This document shows positions 35,316 to 48,153 of a stretch of DNA of 64,000 bases, piece after piece. Under the pieces are notes generated by a model. It saw nothing but the letters and a program-made list of their open reading frames with translations, was not told where the DNA came from and did no database searches. Source of the stretch: Amphiura filiformis (lineage: Eukaryota; Echinodermata; Ophiuroidea; Amphilepidida; Amphiuridae); contig NC_092647.1 in assembly GCF_039555335.1 (NCBI RefSeq), forward strand, positions 8,997,274 to 9,061,273. The letters are read 5' to 3'. Position 1 is the first letter of the stretch. Every line of letters starts with the position of its first letter. The position numbers were made by a program, and so were the translations under genes.

Positions 35316-36949
35316 CTGAAATGATTTTAACAAGATTTGTGTCAGTCATAACATAGATTGTACGTCCCACAGTCTCAGTCAATTTCTGGGTAAATACTCA
35401 GAGCTAAAACCAAAAACACCTTCCCCATCACTCCATAGATAATACCCACACACCACTGTATTGTACAAACCTAGCAAACTTGAGTTATTGAACCCCTACC
35501 AGAAACATAGAGTATCTCGAGCTAGTCCCATATGATGAATGATTGATGGGACAGAGCTACTGGCTAACTGGCATAATGACAATAAAGATACTGAGTTAAA
35601 GGTAGATTTTTTAGTATTTCCTTGGTACGGGTTACTACGCGCCGCTGATCAGCAATTGCGTGGAAGTGGTGCAATCTCCTCCCCTTATACGCGCTGACGA
35701 CAACGTGGTCAAAAGTTTTGTTGTCAAGACCAATGATCATCCAATCAGCATGATTATTTATCACTTCTGTGTTTATGCTTGTGTACGCTCGGTGCACAGC
35801 ACAGATCAAATAAGTAATAAAAAATTACTTTAGACTCTATTATAGACAACTTGATCAAGAAGTCTATCCTCAATCCAGCCCACTGATAACCGACTATGGA
35901 TATAAGGATAGAGCTTGGAGCTATCTCTAATCATGTCAGAATCAGTGAGGCATGACACCATGCGAAGCAATGGAAATTCAAAAGTAAACAACACCAATTA
36001 TGGTGGGCATATAAGCGCCCGATAAAGTTGCTCAAACATCTGGGAATTGTTAGCATGGTTAATATCTATGCTCTGAAGATACATTAAAAGTAGGGATGAC
36101 CAGCACAATAGCCCACTCATTTGGACATCTTTTGTGTTTACCATGCAGCACTGAGTACACACACAAAATGAATGGGGTTGTCCATGCAGAGACTATCTCA
36201 CTGGACTGACCAATGGATCCAGGTTGAGTGCATACACAGTGAATCCAGTATTATTATTATCAGGCTGTTTGTCATATAGGCAAAAACATGTTTTGAAAAG
36301 TCCCAATATACACACAGGCGGCTTTAAGGAAAAGGGCCCTGTCAGCAAAATATCCTGGGGGCCCAATGGTAAAGAGTTGAAATCAGGAACGTACCTGAAT
36401 TTTTGTCGGGAGGAGAGTAAGAACAAAATTTGATAGTGATCATTTCGGCCCAATGTTAAGAGATACGTGCCGTAGTGCGCAAACATTCATTCCATTTCAT
36501 ATTATTTGAAGTAAAAGTTGATGTAGGCCTATATTATTCCGGTAAATTTCACGCTGAGCTGCGAAAATGTGCAATTTCACACTATTCTATACCCAATTCG
36601 AGGCTTTATCAGATTTGTGAGTGTTTAAACGATACTAAAGAACAAGGAATATTTGCTTTTCTGTTTTTGCTTGATAGTCAAGAAGCAAGCAAAATCCCAG
36701 ATTAATGGTCATAATCTGATCTCATGGAATACGAAGCCAATACGTTGGTACGCGTGAATTTTGACATTAGGGGGGATGGGGTTGGAAAAAAAGTTAAATC
36801 CAGGACTTTTTGGCGACAAATTAAGTTTATGACACAAATGCGAGCGAACCGCACGAAAAATGGTGCCATTTTGAAACTAAACTGTTAAAATATGGTGCAA
36901 AAGGGGGATTTATCACCATCCCCACACCCCCGGATCTACGCCTATGGAC
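35316..36949. other. Intergenic or MOCOS 5' region
   Basis: It should contain MOCOS upstream sequence (first exon, promoter or long intron), but no convincing exon or promoter motif is seen. Confidence 0.4.
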
Positions 36950-38655
36950 CTTAGGGCCGGATTTGCCTTTTGGGGGGCCCTGGGCCCGACCAAATTTGGA
37001 GGGCCCCAAACTCACTGTAAGGAAGGCATATGCACTCAAGTGACTTAGTTTAATTTGATTTACGTATAAGATTGCGGCAGAAGCATAACAATTTAGACAA
37101 TGACATTTGCGGTTGAAGTACGGAAAAAAATGAAGGTGTATTTTGCTACTATATAGGGCCAGTGTGCGCTTCGCACGGGCAAAATTATGCAATTTTACCC
37201 TATTTTGGCCCAAAACATGGTGTTTTAGGTCTAAAAAGGAAGGTGCACAGGGCAATTGGGAGGGAGGCACATTTTTGGGGCCCTAGGTCTGGGCCCATTT
37301 GGGCTCTGTACCCCAGGTCGGTACCCAATAATATTTGACATTATGAGGCTCATATACCCATGTAAAGGTAGGCCTACACTGCCCAAGTGCTGAACCATGA
37401 ACTGTTATTGCTTTAAATTACTTTTTAAAAACATTTTAGGCCACAGGCCCAGTCACAGCTTACTAGGACTGCAACTGCAGCAGCAGATCTAAGCCTTGTC
37501 ATCAGCGCACCTAAGACAGAATATATGACTGCAAACTGTAACATCGCCCAACCAGCACTTGAAGTCTATGGTAGTACCATCAACCATGTCACAGACTTCA
37601 AGTATTTGGGTTCCAAGATGGGCTCTAGTGTTGGAGACCTAAAAGAAGAAAAGCACTAGCCTGGGCAGCTTTCTGGAAACTGGAACGCCTTTGGAGAAGC
37701 CCGTCCCTGCCAATCGAAACAAAAATCAAGCTGTTTCAGACAACGTGTGTTACTGTCTTTCTGTACGGGTGCGAGTCATGGGTAATTACCAAGGACATGG
37801 AAAACAAGATCAATGTATTTGCAACATCTTGCTACAGAGTCATGTTAAACATCAAGCGTGTGGATGGGATTCCAAATGAAACCATCTACAACATGACCAA
37901 CACCATGGTTGCCAGAGTCAAGATTCATCAACTCAAATTTCTCGGCCATATACTGCGTCTTGATGGCGAGCCTGTGAAAGAATATGCGCTTTATATTCCA
38001 CCACATGGGAAGAGGACTGTACTTACAGTATGTCCAGCACCTCCTGGGAGATACTGAAGGGATGCTGCAGCCAAACAAAATTGTTTCGCTTGCCCAAGAT
38101 CGCATTAGTTGGAGAAAGCTTGTAGCCGACTGATGATGATGATGATGATGGTACCTATAATATTTGACCTTTGGAACTCATGAATAGTTATTGAGAAATG
38201 ACAGGCCCTTTGTATTGACATTTGGGCCCCCGGGAACTCTTGATCTTGGGTATCCGGGCCAAAATTGGCAAAATTCATATCTAAGGGGACAGACCTTCAG
38301 GCTTAAGTGCATCACGGTCCACATACGGGGTCCTTTGTAGTTTTAGAGCCAGCTTTGATGATACGCTTATATCTAACATTGGGGCCCTGGACCCATACTA
38401 TAGATGACCTATTTGTATTTTGAGAATGTGTAATGCTCCAACCTGATTCTATAGAAATCATATTCCCAAATATTAAATTTGGGCAGCTACGACCCTTGAC
38501 TTTTGATCTCTTACTATTCTACCCACCGGACCTTTGAACCTTGCAGAAAACAATTAAAGCAACAACAAAAAAGAAGGGGGGGGCCTTTAGCCAAAATAAC
38601 AGGGGGGCCTTGTCAGCACTTGCTGACTTGCTGACAGCTTAAATCCGCCACTGAA
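36950..38655. mobile_element. Composite region: element with 'ggccggattt' ends split by a LINE
   Basis: 'gggccggatttgccttttgg' near 36955 and 'taaatccgccactg' near 38640 look like opposing ends of one G/C-rich repeat ('ggggggccc...'). A 5'-truncated LINE lies between them. Boundaries are approximate. Confidence 0.35.
37441..38135 (+). pseudogene. 5'-truncated LINE (non-LTR retrotransposon) reverse-transcriptase C-terminus
   Basis: Frame-broken translation gives LSLVISAPKTEYMT, VTDFKYLGSKMGS, then LPIETKIKLFQTTCVTV, FLYGCESW, MENKINVFATSCYRVMLNIK, and LKFLGHILRLDGEPVKEYAL. This is the usual C-terminal 'FKYLGS...LYGSE.W...F...CLR.IL.I...LR.LGH..R' tail of LINE reverse transcriptases. It ends in a (GAT)n run at 38132-38150, as LINE tails often do. 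At least two frameshifts make it non-functional. Confidence 0.8.
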
Positions 38656-40091
38656 TATGCACCCCTAAATATCAATCAATATATCTATAACTTGGCCAAT
38701 CAGCTGACAGGAAGTCCCCCTCTGGTAAAGCCGAGTTTGTGCTTTCAACTACCCATAATCATAATTTTTCGTCCACAGCTTGCTAAAGTGAAATCTACAG
38801 GTTATTATAAAAGAGTGATTTTACTATAAATTTCCTCCAAATTCCAAGACATATTAGGTGAGTAAACTTTTTGTATACTATACTATATAATTTTTTATAT
38901 TTATCTAATTCCATGTTCAATTTCATAAAATTTCATTACTATTTAGGGGTGCATATCATGATGAAATTTAGACCCTCTTTAATCGGATTAAGAATTATGC
39001 AGTACCGTAGGCCTACATGCACAATGTACTCTGCAAGGACATGGTAATATCTTAATATTGCACATGAAATTGGTTCAATATTATTATTATAAATATACAA
39101 AACATCCAATATAACTTGGAATTTAGAGAAAATTTGCAGTAAAATCAAATTTTGATGCAGATATACTGTAGATTTCACTTCAGCTAGCGGTCATTAACAG
39201 TCACATAGTTCATATGTCTAACACTCCATGAGAAACTGAGTGCACGGATGAGTCTCATGTGTAAAAAATGTATCACCAAATTTTGACAACTTGTTATTTC
39301 AGTAAAAAAACATGTAATCATGTAATCCATTTTCAAGGGTTACTGAAAAGGTGTTTTTTGAAAATACTGAATGTTGTGCCATTTTTTTCCTTGATGTCCA
39401 TATTAATCTGTCCAAACTGCCTATTCAAAACATGCATATAAAATTTGCCATAACTTCAGAACCATTTATCTTATTGAGGTCATTCAAAGACTGAAATGCT
39501 CCATTCAATGAGCTATTTAATACAAGGTATGATTCTACAATACTGGAGAAACTTCAAATTTTCATGGTCATCCCTATTAAAAGTCATCAAAATAAATTTT
39601 GGAAATATGTGACCGTACAGCACGAATGAGCTGTGAAGAGGCACGCTTCGAAGTGTTTGGTACCTAATCGCCTATCGTGAAAGTGTGACAAGAGGCTGTC
39701 AATGTACGTGGTAATCAGACAGAGCAGACGGACACCGCTCAAGTAACTTGCTGAATATTCTTAGTCAGTGGAAGTGGTCTATTACGTAGACACATAATCT
39801 AATTGGACAATCGCATGATTTTGGGTGTCGTCTATCAGTGTAGACGATCCCACATCATCATGAGTGTGATAACGCATAACACGCTCATAGATGTGCGGCT
39901 TTAATTGTGCGCCTATGTATCACGTTGTGTGCATAAACGCAGTGCAGAATACTCGCATGCGCTAGCATCAAAAGAAGTGAAGTTGTAAACAAGTTTTGTT
40001 CATTTTAGAAAAAGGGGAGTTTTTATAAACTTAATTTTTGCTTTAAAAAGTAGTTTACAGTTAATAGAATAATATTTAACTGACTAAGAAT

Positions 40092-40171
40092 GAGAATAAA
40101 CACCATGAATTTTTATTTTGACTATCCTCTACCTAGGATAGTCAAAATAAAAATTCCTATCGTTTATTCTC
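40092..40171. repeat. Perfect 22-bp-arm hairpin
   Basis: GAATTTTTATTTTGACTATC.. at 40107-40128 is exactly complementary to 40135-40156, with a 6-base loop. The outer 10 bp (GAGAATAAAC and GTTTATTCTC) pair again after a short mismatch. It is probably the core of a small foldback MITE. Confidence 0.85.
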
Positions 40172-41229
40172 CAAGTTTAATGGTCGTGGATAGTTCATAG
40201 AATTCTCGATCAAAGTACTAGGCAAATACTGAACATCAATAAACATATCATGTTCCGGTACATGATGTAAGCGTATCATTATCATTTATAGTTCATGTCA
40301 GGTATTAAATTAAGTAATTCTTGGCTAAACTCTAACATTATGAATGGCTCCGCGATCCAGAAGAAAGCATATACATGCACCTTACATGCAGCATAAATGC
40401 TATAATAGTTCCAGTAAGCAATAATGTGTGATTTGCATTTAAAGAATATAGATTCCTATTTAAATGTTTGTTTTCACTGATCACATTATCCCCTTTTAAT
40501 TTCGAGCCAAACAAATGAGGTATAAAGAAGAAAATTGCGATTTCATTCCAGCTCCTACAATGCGTATATACTACGCTCGCCGATCATAATGTTCATGTAA
40601 TACTGCACGGAGCATCGCCCTCGACGTGTCTGCACATAATGCTGACATCCACGGGAGGTAATAGCAAGCAGTCGATCGATGAACTCTGAATAAAACCGGG
40701 TTGGCCGATGAGGGTACATACATCGAATGTATGGAGCCGGTATATAAACCATAAACCATAAACCATAAGGATTGTGAAAAGCCGTAACTCACACATACGA
40801 TGGGTGTACGATGAGGGCTGATGACACACATTCGATGGGTGTACCTTACAATATACTTACATGAATAACTTGTATAAAGTTGTAATGATGTGTAAGCTTA
40901 AAATGTTTATGTACAGGTTGATGTTCTCGGCATACATTAAAAGGGCTTACCATTCAAATGTGAAAATTCAGTCGATAAACATGCTTCTATGGATTGGTTG
41001 TAGCCCTGCATTGTGGTGTAGTGAATCTAAGAAAAATGTTTAAGTATTAACCCGAAAAGAATTATATCACATGACGATCACCTGTCCTTGGTTAATTGGA
41101 TCTGGCCTTTGATCTGGCTGAATGGCTGACGGCTCCAGCAGGGTCTGGGCTCCAGGTGGCGCTCTTCATTATAATCTATTTTTAGAACAAGGGGTTTCCC
41201 ATCACACAGATAGGCTATTATAGTGACCC
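40172..41229. other. Intergenic
   Basis: It contains the inverted copy at 40410-40620 and a small 'accataa' tandem (40747-40768). No gene is recognised. Confidence 0.45.
40410..40620 (-). repeat. Inverted copy of the repeat at 44120-44320
   Basis: The reverse complement shares 'tcatttgtttggctc', 'atcagtgaaaac', 'aacatttaaataggaat' and 'atgcaaatcaca' with 44195-44310. A third, diverged copy (same orientation as 44120) lies at 44595-44740. The first two copies face each other like long terminal inverted repeats 3.5 kb apart. Confidence 0.65.
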
Positions 41230-42433
41230 GGGGGGGTACTCAGTACAAATGACCATACGGGGACGTGCCGCAAACATGGGTAGCATTTTCAGCCTTCTGG
41301 TATATCAATGACCCCTTTTTCAAAGCCTATTTTGGTATATGAATGGGTCATTTTTTCAAAATTTTCTCAATTTTTTCGGAAAACAGCCCAATTTTTCCTT
41401 AATCTAGGGTAGCTGCAGGTAATATGGGACAGCAGGTAATATGGGACACCTGTTTTCATTTTAACAAAAAGTAGCTTAGAGAAGGTACACACTTTAAGTT
41501 GATTTGTTAAGTGTTTAGAGACATCAATTGTGCTTCTAGAAATGCAGTTTTGGAGTCTGTGTATCAAACTCTTGGAAATCAATGCCAAAAAGAGTGAAAT
41601 TGCCCAAAAATTTACGTCGTTTTTTTGGCCTGATATAAAATCAATGACGCCACATTTTATGATTGTGTATCCAAAATACTCTGGTACTGAGGGTGCATTT
41701 GTCACTTTTTATGATCTTTAGGTGATGGGTTAAGCTTATCAGCAGGTAAAATTCCACTGAAAAGTGGCACTTTCCTTTATAAATGATTATTTTCTCTGAT
41801 TTTCAACTGAATGGGTGCAGGTAATATGGGACACATAGGAAATTGTGTGCATTGTCAATGCGAAAAGCAAAACTATTTAGAAAATTGAATTTTCTTGTTG
41901 AAATTTGCATTTAACATTCAAAATCATGTAACAAAAATGTTTTTAGAACAAAAGAGTGATTTTCTGAACATTTTGATTTTCACCATAGAGATAACACAGT
42001 GTCCCATATTACCTGCACATGCAGGTAATATGGGACACTTGACGATGACGTCATTTTGACGTCATAGCGTCCAAACAAACATAAAAACAAGATAACATTG
42101 CCTGTTTTATTAATCTTAAAGGACAGGTTGTTCATCATAACAATCTCTTTTGGGCATATCTTCTATAGTGTTTATGCACATAAGCTAAACGTCCTTAATG
42201 GTCCCATATTACCTGCAGGTAGGCCCTACCCTAGCCAAAATTTTCAAAATTTTCCCAAAAATTTTGGGAAAATTTGTAAAAACTAAGACAATTTTGGGTA
42301 AATTCGGCCGAAAATTTTGACTTTTGGTATATCAATGGGTCCAAATTTCTTGAAAATTTGGTATATTTATGGGTCTACTTCCAAAATCTCAGCGGCACGT
42401 CCCTACCAAAACCAAACTTGAGTACCCCCCGGG
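41230..42433. mobile_element. hAT-like element, 8-bp target duplication, with inner inverted repeat
   Basis: The ends GGGGGGTACTCA and TGAGTACCCCCCGGG are flanked by AGTGACCC on both sides (41222-41229 and 42434-42441). The outer parts repeat 'tttggtatatcaatggg'. Within it, 41404-42234 is bounded by inverted 'ctagggtag...ctgcaggtaatatgggac' copies. Six GCAGGTAATATGGGACA sites occur in both orientations (41414, 41432, 41818, 42000, 42021, 42200). No transposase is seen. Confidence 0.75.
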
Positions 42434-42494
42434 AGTGACCCGGTATAGTGATCAAATCAAAAAGACTGATTTCAACAATTTTAGCCTGTTCAGA

Positions 42495-42574
42495 GGCTGT
42501 GCAATAATTATGAGCCCCCCCGCTAAATTCCCCCAAGTTACCCTCCCCAGGGCTCATAATTATTGCACAGCCCT
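42495..42574. repeat. Short foldback element
   Basis: GGCTGTGCAATAATTATGAG at the left and its complement at the right form a ~24-bp-arm hairpin with a C-rich loop. Confidence 0.75.
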
Positions 42575-42724
42575 GTAGGCCTAGAGGGTAAGGTGTCTCA
42601 GTGGTGGGCCCAGCCTAGTTCACCACGTAAACTTATGGCTCAAAATTCGGACCGCTCGCCAATGATGGACAGATAGTATCAGTTTGTGAATGAGGACATC
42701 GTATAAGTTCCTTGTGCTAGGCCC

Positions 42725-43120
42725 AGCCCCCAACTCACAAAAGTTGACAGCCATGATGAGAGTTACCAAATCTTTCAAAGGCCCCCTTTGCAATGATTTT
42801 TCATCAAATTTACCCCTTTTTTGTGCAAAATCGAGGACAAAATTTGGCCAAAAACAACCCCTTTTCTGTAGTTTTTAATGACCCGAATTTCCAACACCCC
42901 TTTTCAATAATTAGAATTTCAAATACCCCTTATCAATGACACTAAAATATTGACATAAAATTCCTGGACTTTCTCAAGTACCCCTTTTATCCAAATTTCA
43001 CGGACAGTGCAAATTAAATACCCCCATTTTGCCAATTTCGCGGTCCTTGCTACTGGTAAAAAAATAACCCCTTTTCTGCAACTCTCATGGTTGTCAACTT
43101 TTGTGTTGAGTTGGGGGCCA
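42725..43120. mobile_element. MITE with ~40-bp inverted ends
   Basis: 'gcccccaactcacaaaagtt' (42725) and the complementary 'aacttttgtgttgagttggg' (43098) bound about 396 bp of 'accccttt' repeats. There is no coding capacity. Confidence 0.7.
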
Positions 43121-44119
43121 GGGTGGTGGGGGTCATAAATTTTTTTTTGCCAAAATAGCGGGCAAAATAGGGGGGTCGCACTTTTATTTATTTGATATCT
43201 GGCATGCAATATTCAAAAAGTACTGCAGACAACTTTTTGCCTTTTGATAAAAAATTGACAATGAGGAGGTCCCTAACCCTAAACCATGACCTCCTTTAAT
43301 CCTTACGCTAACATTCACCTTACCCAGGCCACCTCAAGGGTGGTGCAATAATTTTGTGTACCCCCAGGGTGACTTCTGAATGGGCTGCCAAAAATCGCTT
43401 TCCCCCTCCCCCTTCAGCCGTGCCAAAAAATCTTTGCCCCCTTTAAGACTTTACATGTATTGTGTATAGTGTCTATAAAAAAGGGTATAATTATGCATGT
43501 ATCTCACTGATAATACTGGGTCCAAATGATGCAACCAGCAATTTTTTTCCCCAAAATTGATATCCCTCCCCCGACCAAGAAAGCTGGCTATGCCCCTGAT
43601 AAACAAATCTTAAGCACCAGGCTTTTGAATAGACATTAAAAAAACAAAAACATGTATTTTTAATTTTGGTTTTAGACACGAGGGGGGGGGGCTCAAAAAA
43701 ATTTAGACCATTAATAGGGGAGGGGTAAAAAATCCACACTTTTTTAGGGGGGTTTCAACTGTGCTTTTCAGTCTAGTAAATGCCTTTTGTTTCCCATTTA
43801 GTGTAAAGTTGCATCCCAGGGTGTTGAGTATGACAAATATTTTCTTGTTAAAAGTTGATGCCTAACATGTTGATAGTACAAAAATGATAGGTGCCCAATG
43901 GGCACCTTTGGGCAACATTTCACTGTGGGAAGCAAAAACCAAGACTGACCCAGACCCTAGAAATTTATCAGAGGGAATTTTCTCAAGTGACATGGGGCCT
44001 GATAGAAATGCTTTCGAATTTGATTTAATTGTGACGTCTTACGTCTTGACGTATAAACTGTGTGCATATCACTATTCGTCTTACATCTTGTTTATTTGTC
44101 CTAGCTGTGTGAAGCTGCG
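43121..44119. other. Intergenic, G-run rich
   Basis: Scattered 'ggggg' and 'ccccc' stretches look like further decayed elements of the 22818/42725 kind. No gene is seen. Confidence 0.4.
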
Positions 44120-44740
44120 CCAATATTCAATGTAAATAATATGAACGGCGAGCTAATACACACATTGTAAGCACTGCAATGAAATAGTAATTTTCTTTGT
44201 TTTGTCTCATTTGTTTGGCTCAAATAAAAAGTGGACAATGTTATCAGTGAAAACTAACATTTAAATAGGAATATATTCTTTATGCAAATCACATATTATG
44301 GCTTTAATTTCAATTTTAATTTAATTTAAAGCCATATTCAGGTTTTACACGATTGTAATGTACTTTAGTAAACAAAGATTCTCTGCAAAAATCAAGACTT
44401 TAGGTGCTGTAGTTTTGTCAAAATTGGTGCTTTTGAATAAACCGCCGGAACCGTCGTTTTATTATTACGATAGAAATATTAGTCGAACGAGTATGTGTTG
44501 TTCATAACACAGTACTACGTACACAGCGTGCTGGACACACACACCCAGAGGATCGTACTGTATTACAACCGCCGGAGTAACATGCATTGGCGCTAGTAGT
44601 AAATTCCAATTTTCTTTGCTTTACCTCACTTGTTCGGATCAAAATTAAAAGGGACATATCTGACAGTAAAAGCTAACATTTTATGGAAAACAAATACTAA
44701 TCTATTTTTAAAGAAATGTTATAATATGGCTTTAATGAAC
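44120..44740 (+). repeat. Two tandemly placed copies of the 40410 inverted-pair repeat
   Basis: Copy one spans about 44120-44320 and copy two about 44595-44740. Both contain 'ttttcttt(g)(c)ttt..ctca(t/c)ttgtt', then 'aaaa(c/g)ctaacattt', then a 'tataatatggcttta' ending. Confidence 0.6.
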
Positions 44741-45180
44741 ACATTTTTTAACTTGAGAAATTCAGCATCATGCCACAGAAAATCTTCAAAATATCACAAA
44801 ATCCTTCTTTGACTTTTAGGGCTGAACATGTATATACACCTCAAATATAAGACGACACAATCACATGTTTTGTTCATATATTTAATGAGTTAAGGGATAA
44901 TAGCATTCTAGTACATTCACAGTTTTACCTATGTTACGGCTACATATTTATATATACTGAGCACGTTTTAAGGACATGTATACAATTGACATTGGTCACC
45001 AATTATTATTTCAATTCAGTCTGAATGCATGCATTAACTTGTACGGTTTGTAATCATAGATAATCACGAAGCTGAAATGAAACATTCTGATTATAATTGT
45101 AAATCAAACATCTGAAGTAAGCCACAGCACATAGAATAATATTGGCATGGCATAGTATACACTGAGATTCGTGATGAGTT

Positions 45181-45479
45181 CAATGGCGTAGCTAGGGGTT
45201 GTGGCACCTAGGGAGGGGCAGGATACAGAATGGTGCTCCCCTCCCAATTTCTGAAAAAATAGCGCCCAAAAATTTGGACAAATACTACTTGTTTGGTTAT
45301 AATTAAGTTGAATTTCATGACTATCATATTGTTGAATTGTGCACAAAGTGCAAGCAAATTTTAACTTTGGGGTGACTCACATCAATCTAGGGTGGGCTAA
45401 ATTGGATGATTCAGTGCTCCCCTAGGATGCTGCCCTGGCCACATGCCCTCCCTTGCCCCTCCTCCTAGCTACACCACTG
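45181..45479. mobile_element. hAT-type MITE with 8-bp target duplication
   Basis: The ends CAATGGCGTAGCTAGG and CCTAGCTACACCACTG are flanked by GATGAGTT at 45173-45180 and 45480-45487. It is of the same general type as 7560-7878. Confidence 0.85.
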
Positions 45480-45771
45480 GATGAGTTTCAAGACTTATTC
45501 TTATTGTTTATTGCAGATGCCAGTGACTTGCCAAAAAAAAAATCGGAAATTAATACGTACAATTACAAGCAATAGGGAGCATAGCCCCACAGCCTGGAGT
45601 TCCTGTTAGATACAAAATTGCAATTTTTTGGGTATTTTTTCCCAAATTTTTTTCAAATCAACCACAAATGATTGTAACATGCAGGAAACTAGCATCTCTG
45701 TTACTGTAAGATGTTTTGGTAATGACACAGGTGTGTATTTCACTGGTCAAAGTATTAAATTATACATACAA

Positions 45772-45945
45772 TTCTAATCGTATACAAGGTTTGTTGTTGA
45801 CATGTACGCAGTATAACTCCATAAAATACCGTAGGGTGTCACTATCAAGCTCAAAGTGAACATGTAAACAATCATCATTGAACTGATCAACACCAACCAC
45901 ATGGGGTTGATAGGAATTTATAGGAGGTACCAGTACCTTCTTCAT
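45772..45945 (-). CDS. Possible orphan exon, weak F5/8C (discoidin)-like ending
   Basis: The open - strand frame encodes VDQFNDDCLHVHFEL, LRYFMELYCVHV and NNKPCIRLELY, followed by GTATGT, which could be a donor. The RYF...NNKPCIRLELY pattern recalls the last strand of discoidin/F5-8C domains (ARY.R..P..W.N..ClR.ELyGC). No convincing acceptor and no partner exon were found. It could be an eroded fragment or chance. Confidence 0.2.
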
Positions 45946-47044
45946 GAATAATTACCCCATTTTGGAATAATGATTTTGGGTACTGCCAGCCAGCTAGTTC
46001 TATTTCCAATTCTAAGCCAACCACTGCCAATTGTATTTGATGTCCTTAAAATGTACACAAAATGGACCTTCTATTTCAGGCATTGCACTTGTAAGTTTTT
46101 GTTAATTTTGTTTCCTTTATATGATGCTCACTGCTGTAATTATAGTAACTTGCTGTAAACCTCTGACGAGAACACACTTTACTCCGTACCTTGCATATGT
46201 GTTCAATGCACCTGTTTCTGATAGGCAACCCAATCTGTTGATGTCCAGTCACTCAACTACACTTTGTATGCCTTGTCAACATCACAACACAAGTATGCTC
46301 TCGTCAAAAGTTGACAGCAGATTAATTTGCTACAGGTTTTATACATTTTACAATAGAGTAGACAAATATTGTGCAGTTGCAAAAGCTGCTACTTGCTTTC
46401 TTGTTTTCACTCTGGATTCAACACATTAATAATGTAAAACAAACTATATCAACAGCATTTCTTCTTCAATTTGTTAAAATTCACTGCTACATGTCAATAC
46501 ATTGGTCCAACGTTAAAATATCTTTGTGAACAAAAAAATTCACAGAATTGATTTTGTCAATTTTAAAAGTATCCCAGAAATTAAAACAAAAATATTTAGA
46601 TTTACAGTAACTCATTTACTGTGCAGTGATGCTGCTTATCAGAAATGGACAGTGATGTACCAGCGTACATCCACATAACTGTCACAGCATGTTTTCTACA
46701 AGTTTCATTTTGGATCAAGATGTAAAATCCTTGTTCATGATAACTGGAGTTTTAATTTCATTTTTGCATTAGAATTATCTGCATCATCAGAATTGTTACA
46801 TAACCACTTAAAATGTCCGCTCTCCTTGTGGTCCACTATGTATTGATTTACATATCTGAAAATAGACTGAACACAAGTCATAAATATCAGCATCCTTATC
46901 AAACCAGCCAAGATAGTATGACATAATATTAAATAAGTTATTCTGTTCTTTGGAGGACAACATCCATGAAAAAATAACAATGTTGTTTATTTCAAAGAGT
47001 ATACCAGAAGATTTCCTTGCATTACTGCAGCATTCCATTTAAAA
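45946..47044. other. Intergenic
   Basis: No gene or element is recognised. Confidence 0.45.
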
Positions 47045-47209
47045 TCTATTCACATCCTATGGAATATGTCATTAATTCCTCACACAGGGGGTGTAGACTT
47101 TAAATGGATGCACCCATTCTGGTAACCCCATTTGAATTCACAATCCCTGTGTGCAAGATTAATGTCATGTCTTCCACAGGGTGTATGGATTCAACTCGAA
47201 TAGGCCATT
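47045..47209. mobile_element. Palindromic MITE, 'ggaagacatga' family, copy 2
   Basis: It shares 'cctcacacaggg(g)gtgtaga' and 'tcatgtcttccacagggtgt' with the copies at 4260, 48154 and 51581. Its left boundary is approximate. Confidence 0.6.
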
Positions 47210-48153
47210 ATAAACAAGGGGTGCTGAGAAAAATACCATCATAATTTGCATGCTCAACAACCTGAATTGACTTTGATTTTACAAAATATTATAACATTTT
47301 TAAAACCTAGTCCAAAATGATGAAATAAAATAATGATTACATAACAATTATACTAAAAGAAATATACCAATATTATTTAACATGTAAAGAGCAATACACT
47401 GAAACAAAGATACAATCACTGCAAAACTTTGTTTGCTGTTTGCTACCCCAGAGCACACGGAAAACTTATGTTTAACAACCAAACTTGGATTTGACTTTTT
47501 GAGCTATTCCTATGTTACTGGACTGTTTAAATTAGCTTTTAGACAAATCACTTGTGAACACACAAATATTGTTTACACAGGTCATGTAACTGGGCCACTT
47601 GAGGATCCATTTTGGCCGGCCTTATATAATTAAAGATAATTGAGACATGAGCTTCCTTGTGACTTCATTTGATGAACCATTTCAAAATCAATACTATCAT
47701 GCAGTTAGAAATGTTTTTAAGATTTACTAAAAATAAATCTGTCCTTTCAAATCACTACATCTTTGTGCACATCTAGCTAAGAACGTTGGAAGATTAATGA
47801 CCATACAAAAATGTTATGAAAACATAACTAACATAAATTGTCCAAATTTGAAGAAAAAAATTCAACATCATATATTGGAATGATTGAACTCAATAAACTT
47901 GCTATTTATCTCCATTACCGACATGCACCATGTTAAATTTTATATTACAAATAAATACTATAAATGATATCATGCAAAACAAAACTAACGAGTTACGGAT
48001 TATGTATAATGCTATATACAGACATTTTGTATGGCATCAGAATATGAGAAATAATGACAAAATGGATCTCTAGCCATCCACTATGCCAAAAGGTCATTCT
48101 TCTTTTACCACGGTAACATCGGACCCTGTCATGTTGAAATCAAGTCAGACATT

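Noticed and set aside
36827..37270. 147-codon - strand ORF
   Set aside because: It runs through G/C-run repeat sequence with no family resemblance and overlaps a composite repeat.
40835..40960. MOCOS first exon ending at GTAAGT (40853 on -)
   Set aside because: The donor is perfect, but the upstream frame (FNVCREHQPVHKHF) lacks MOCOS features and ends in the wrong phase.
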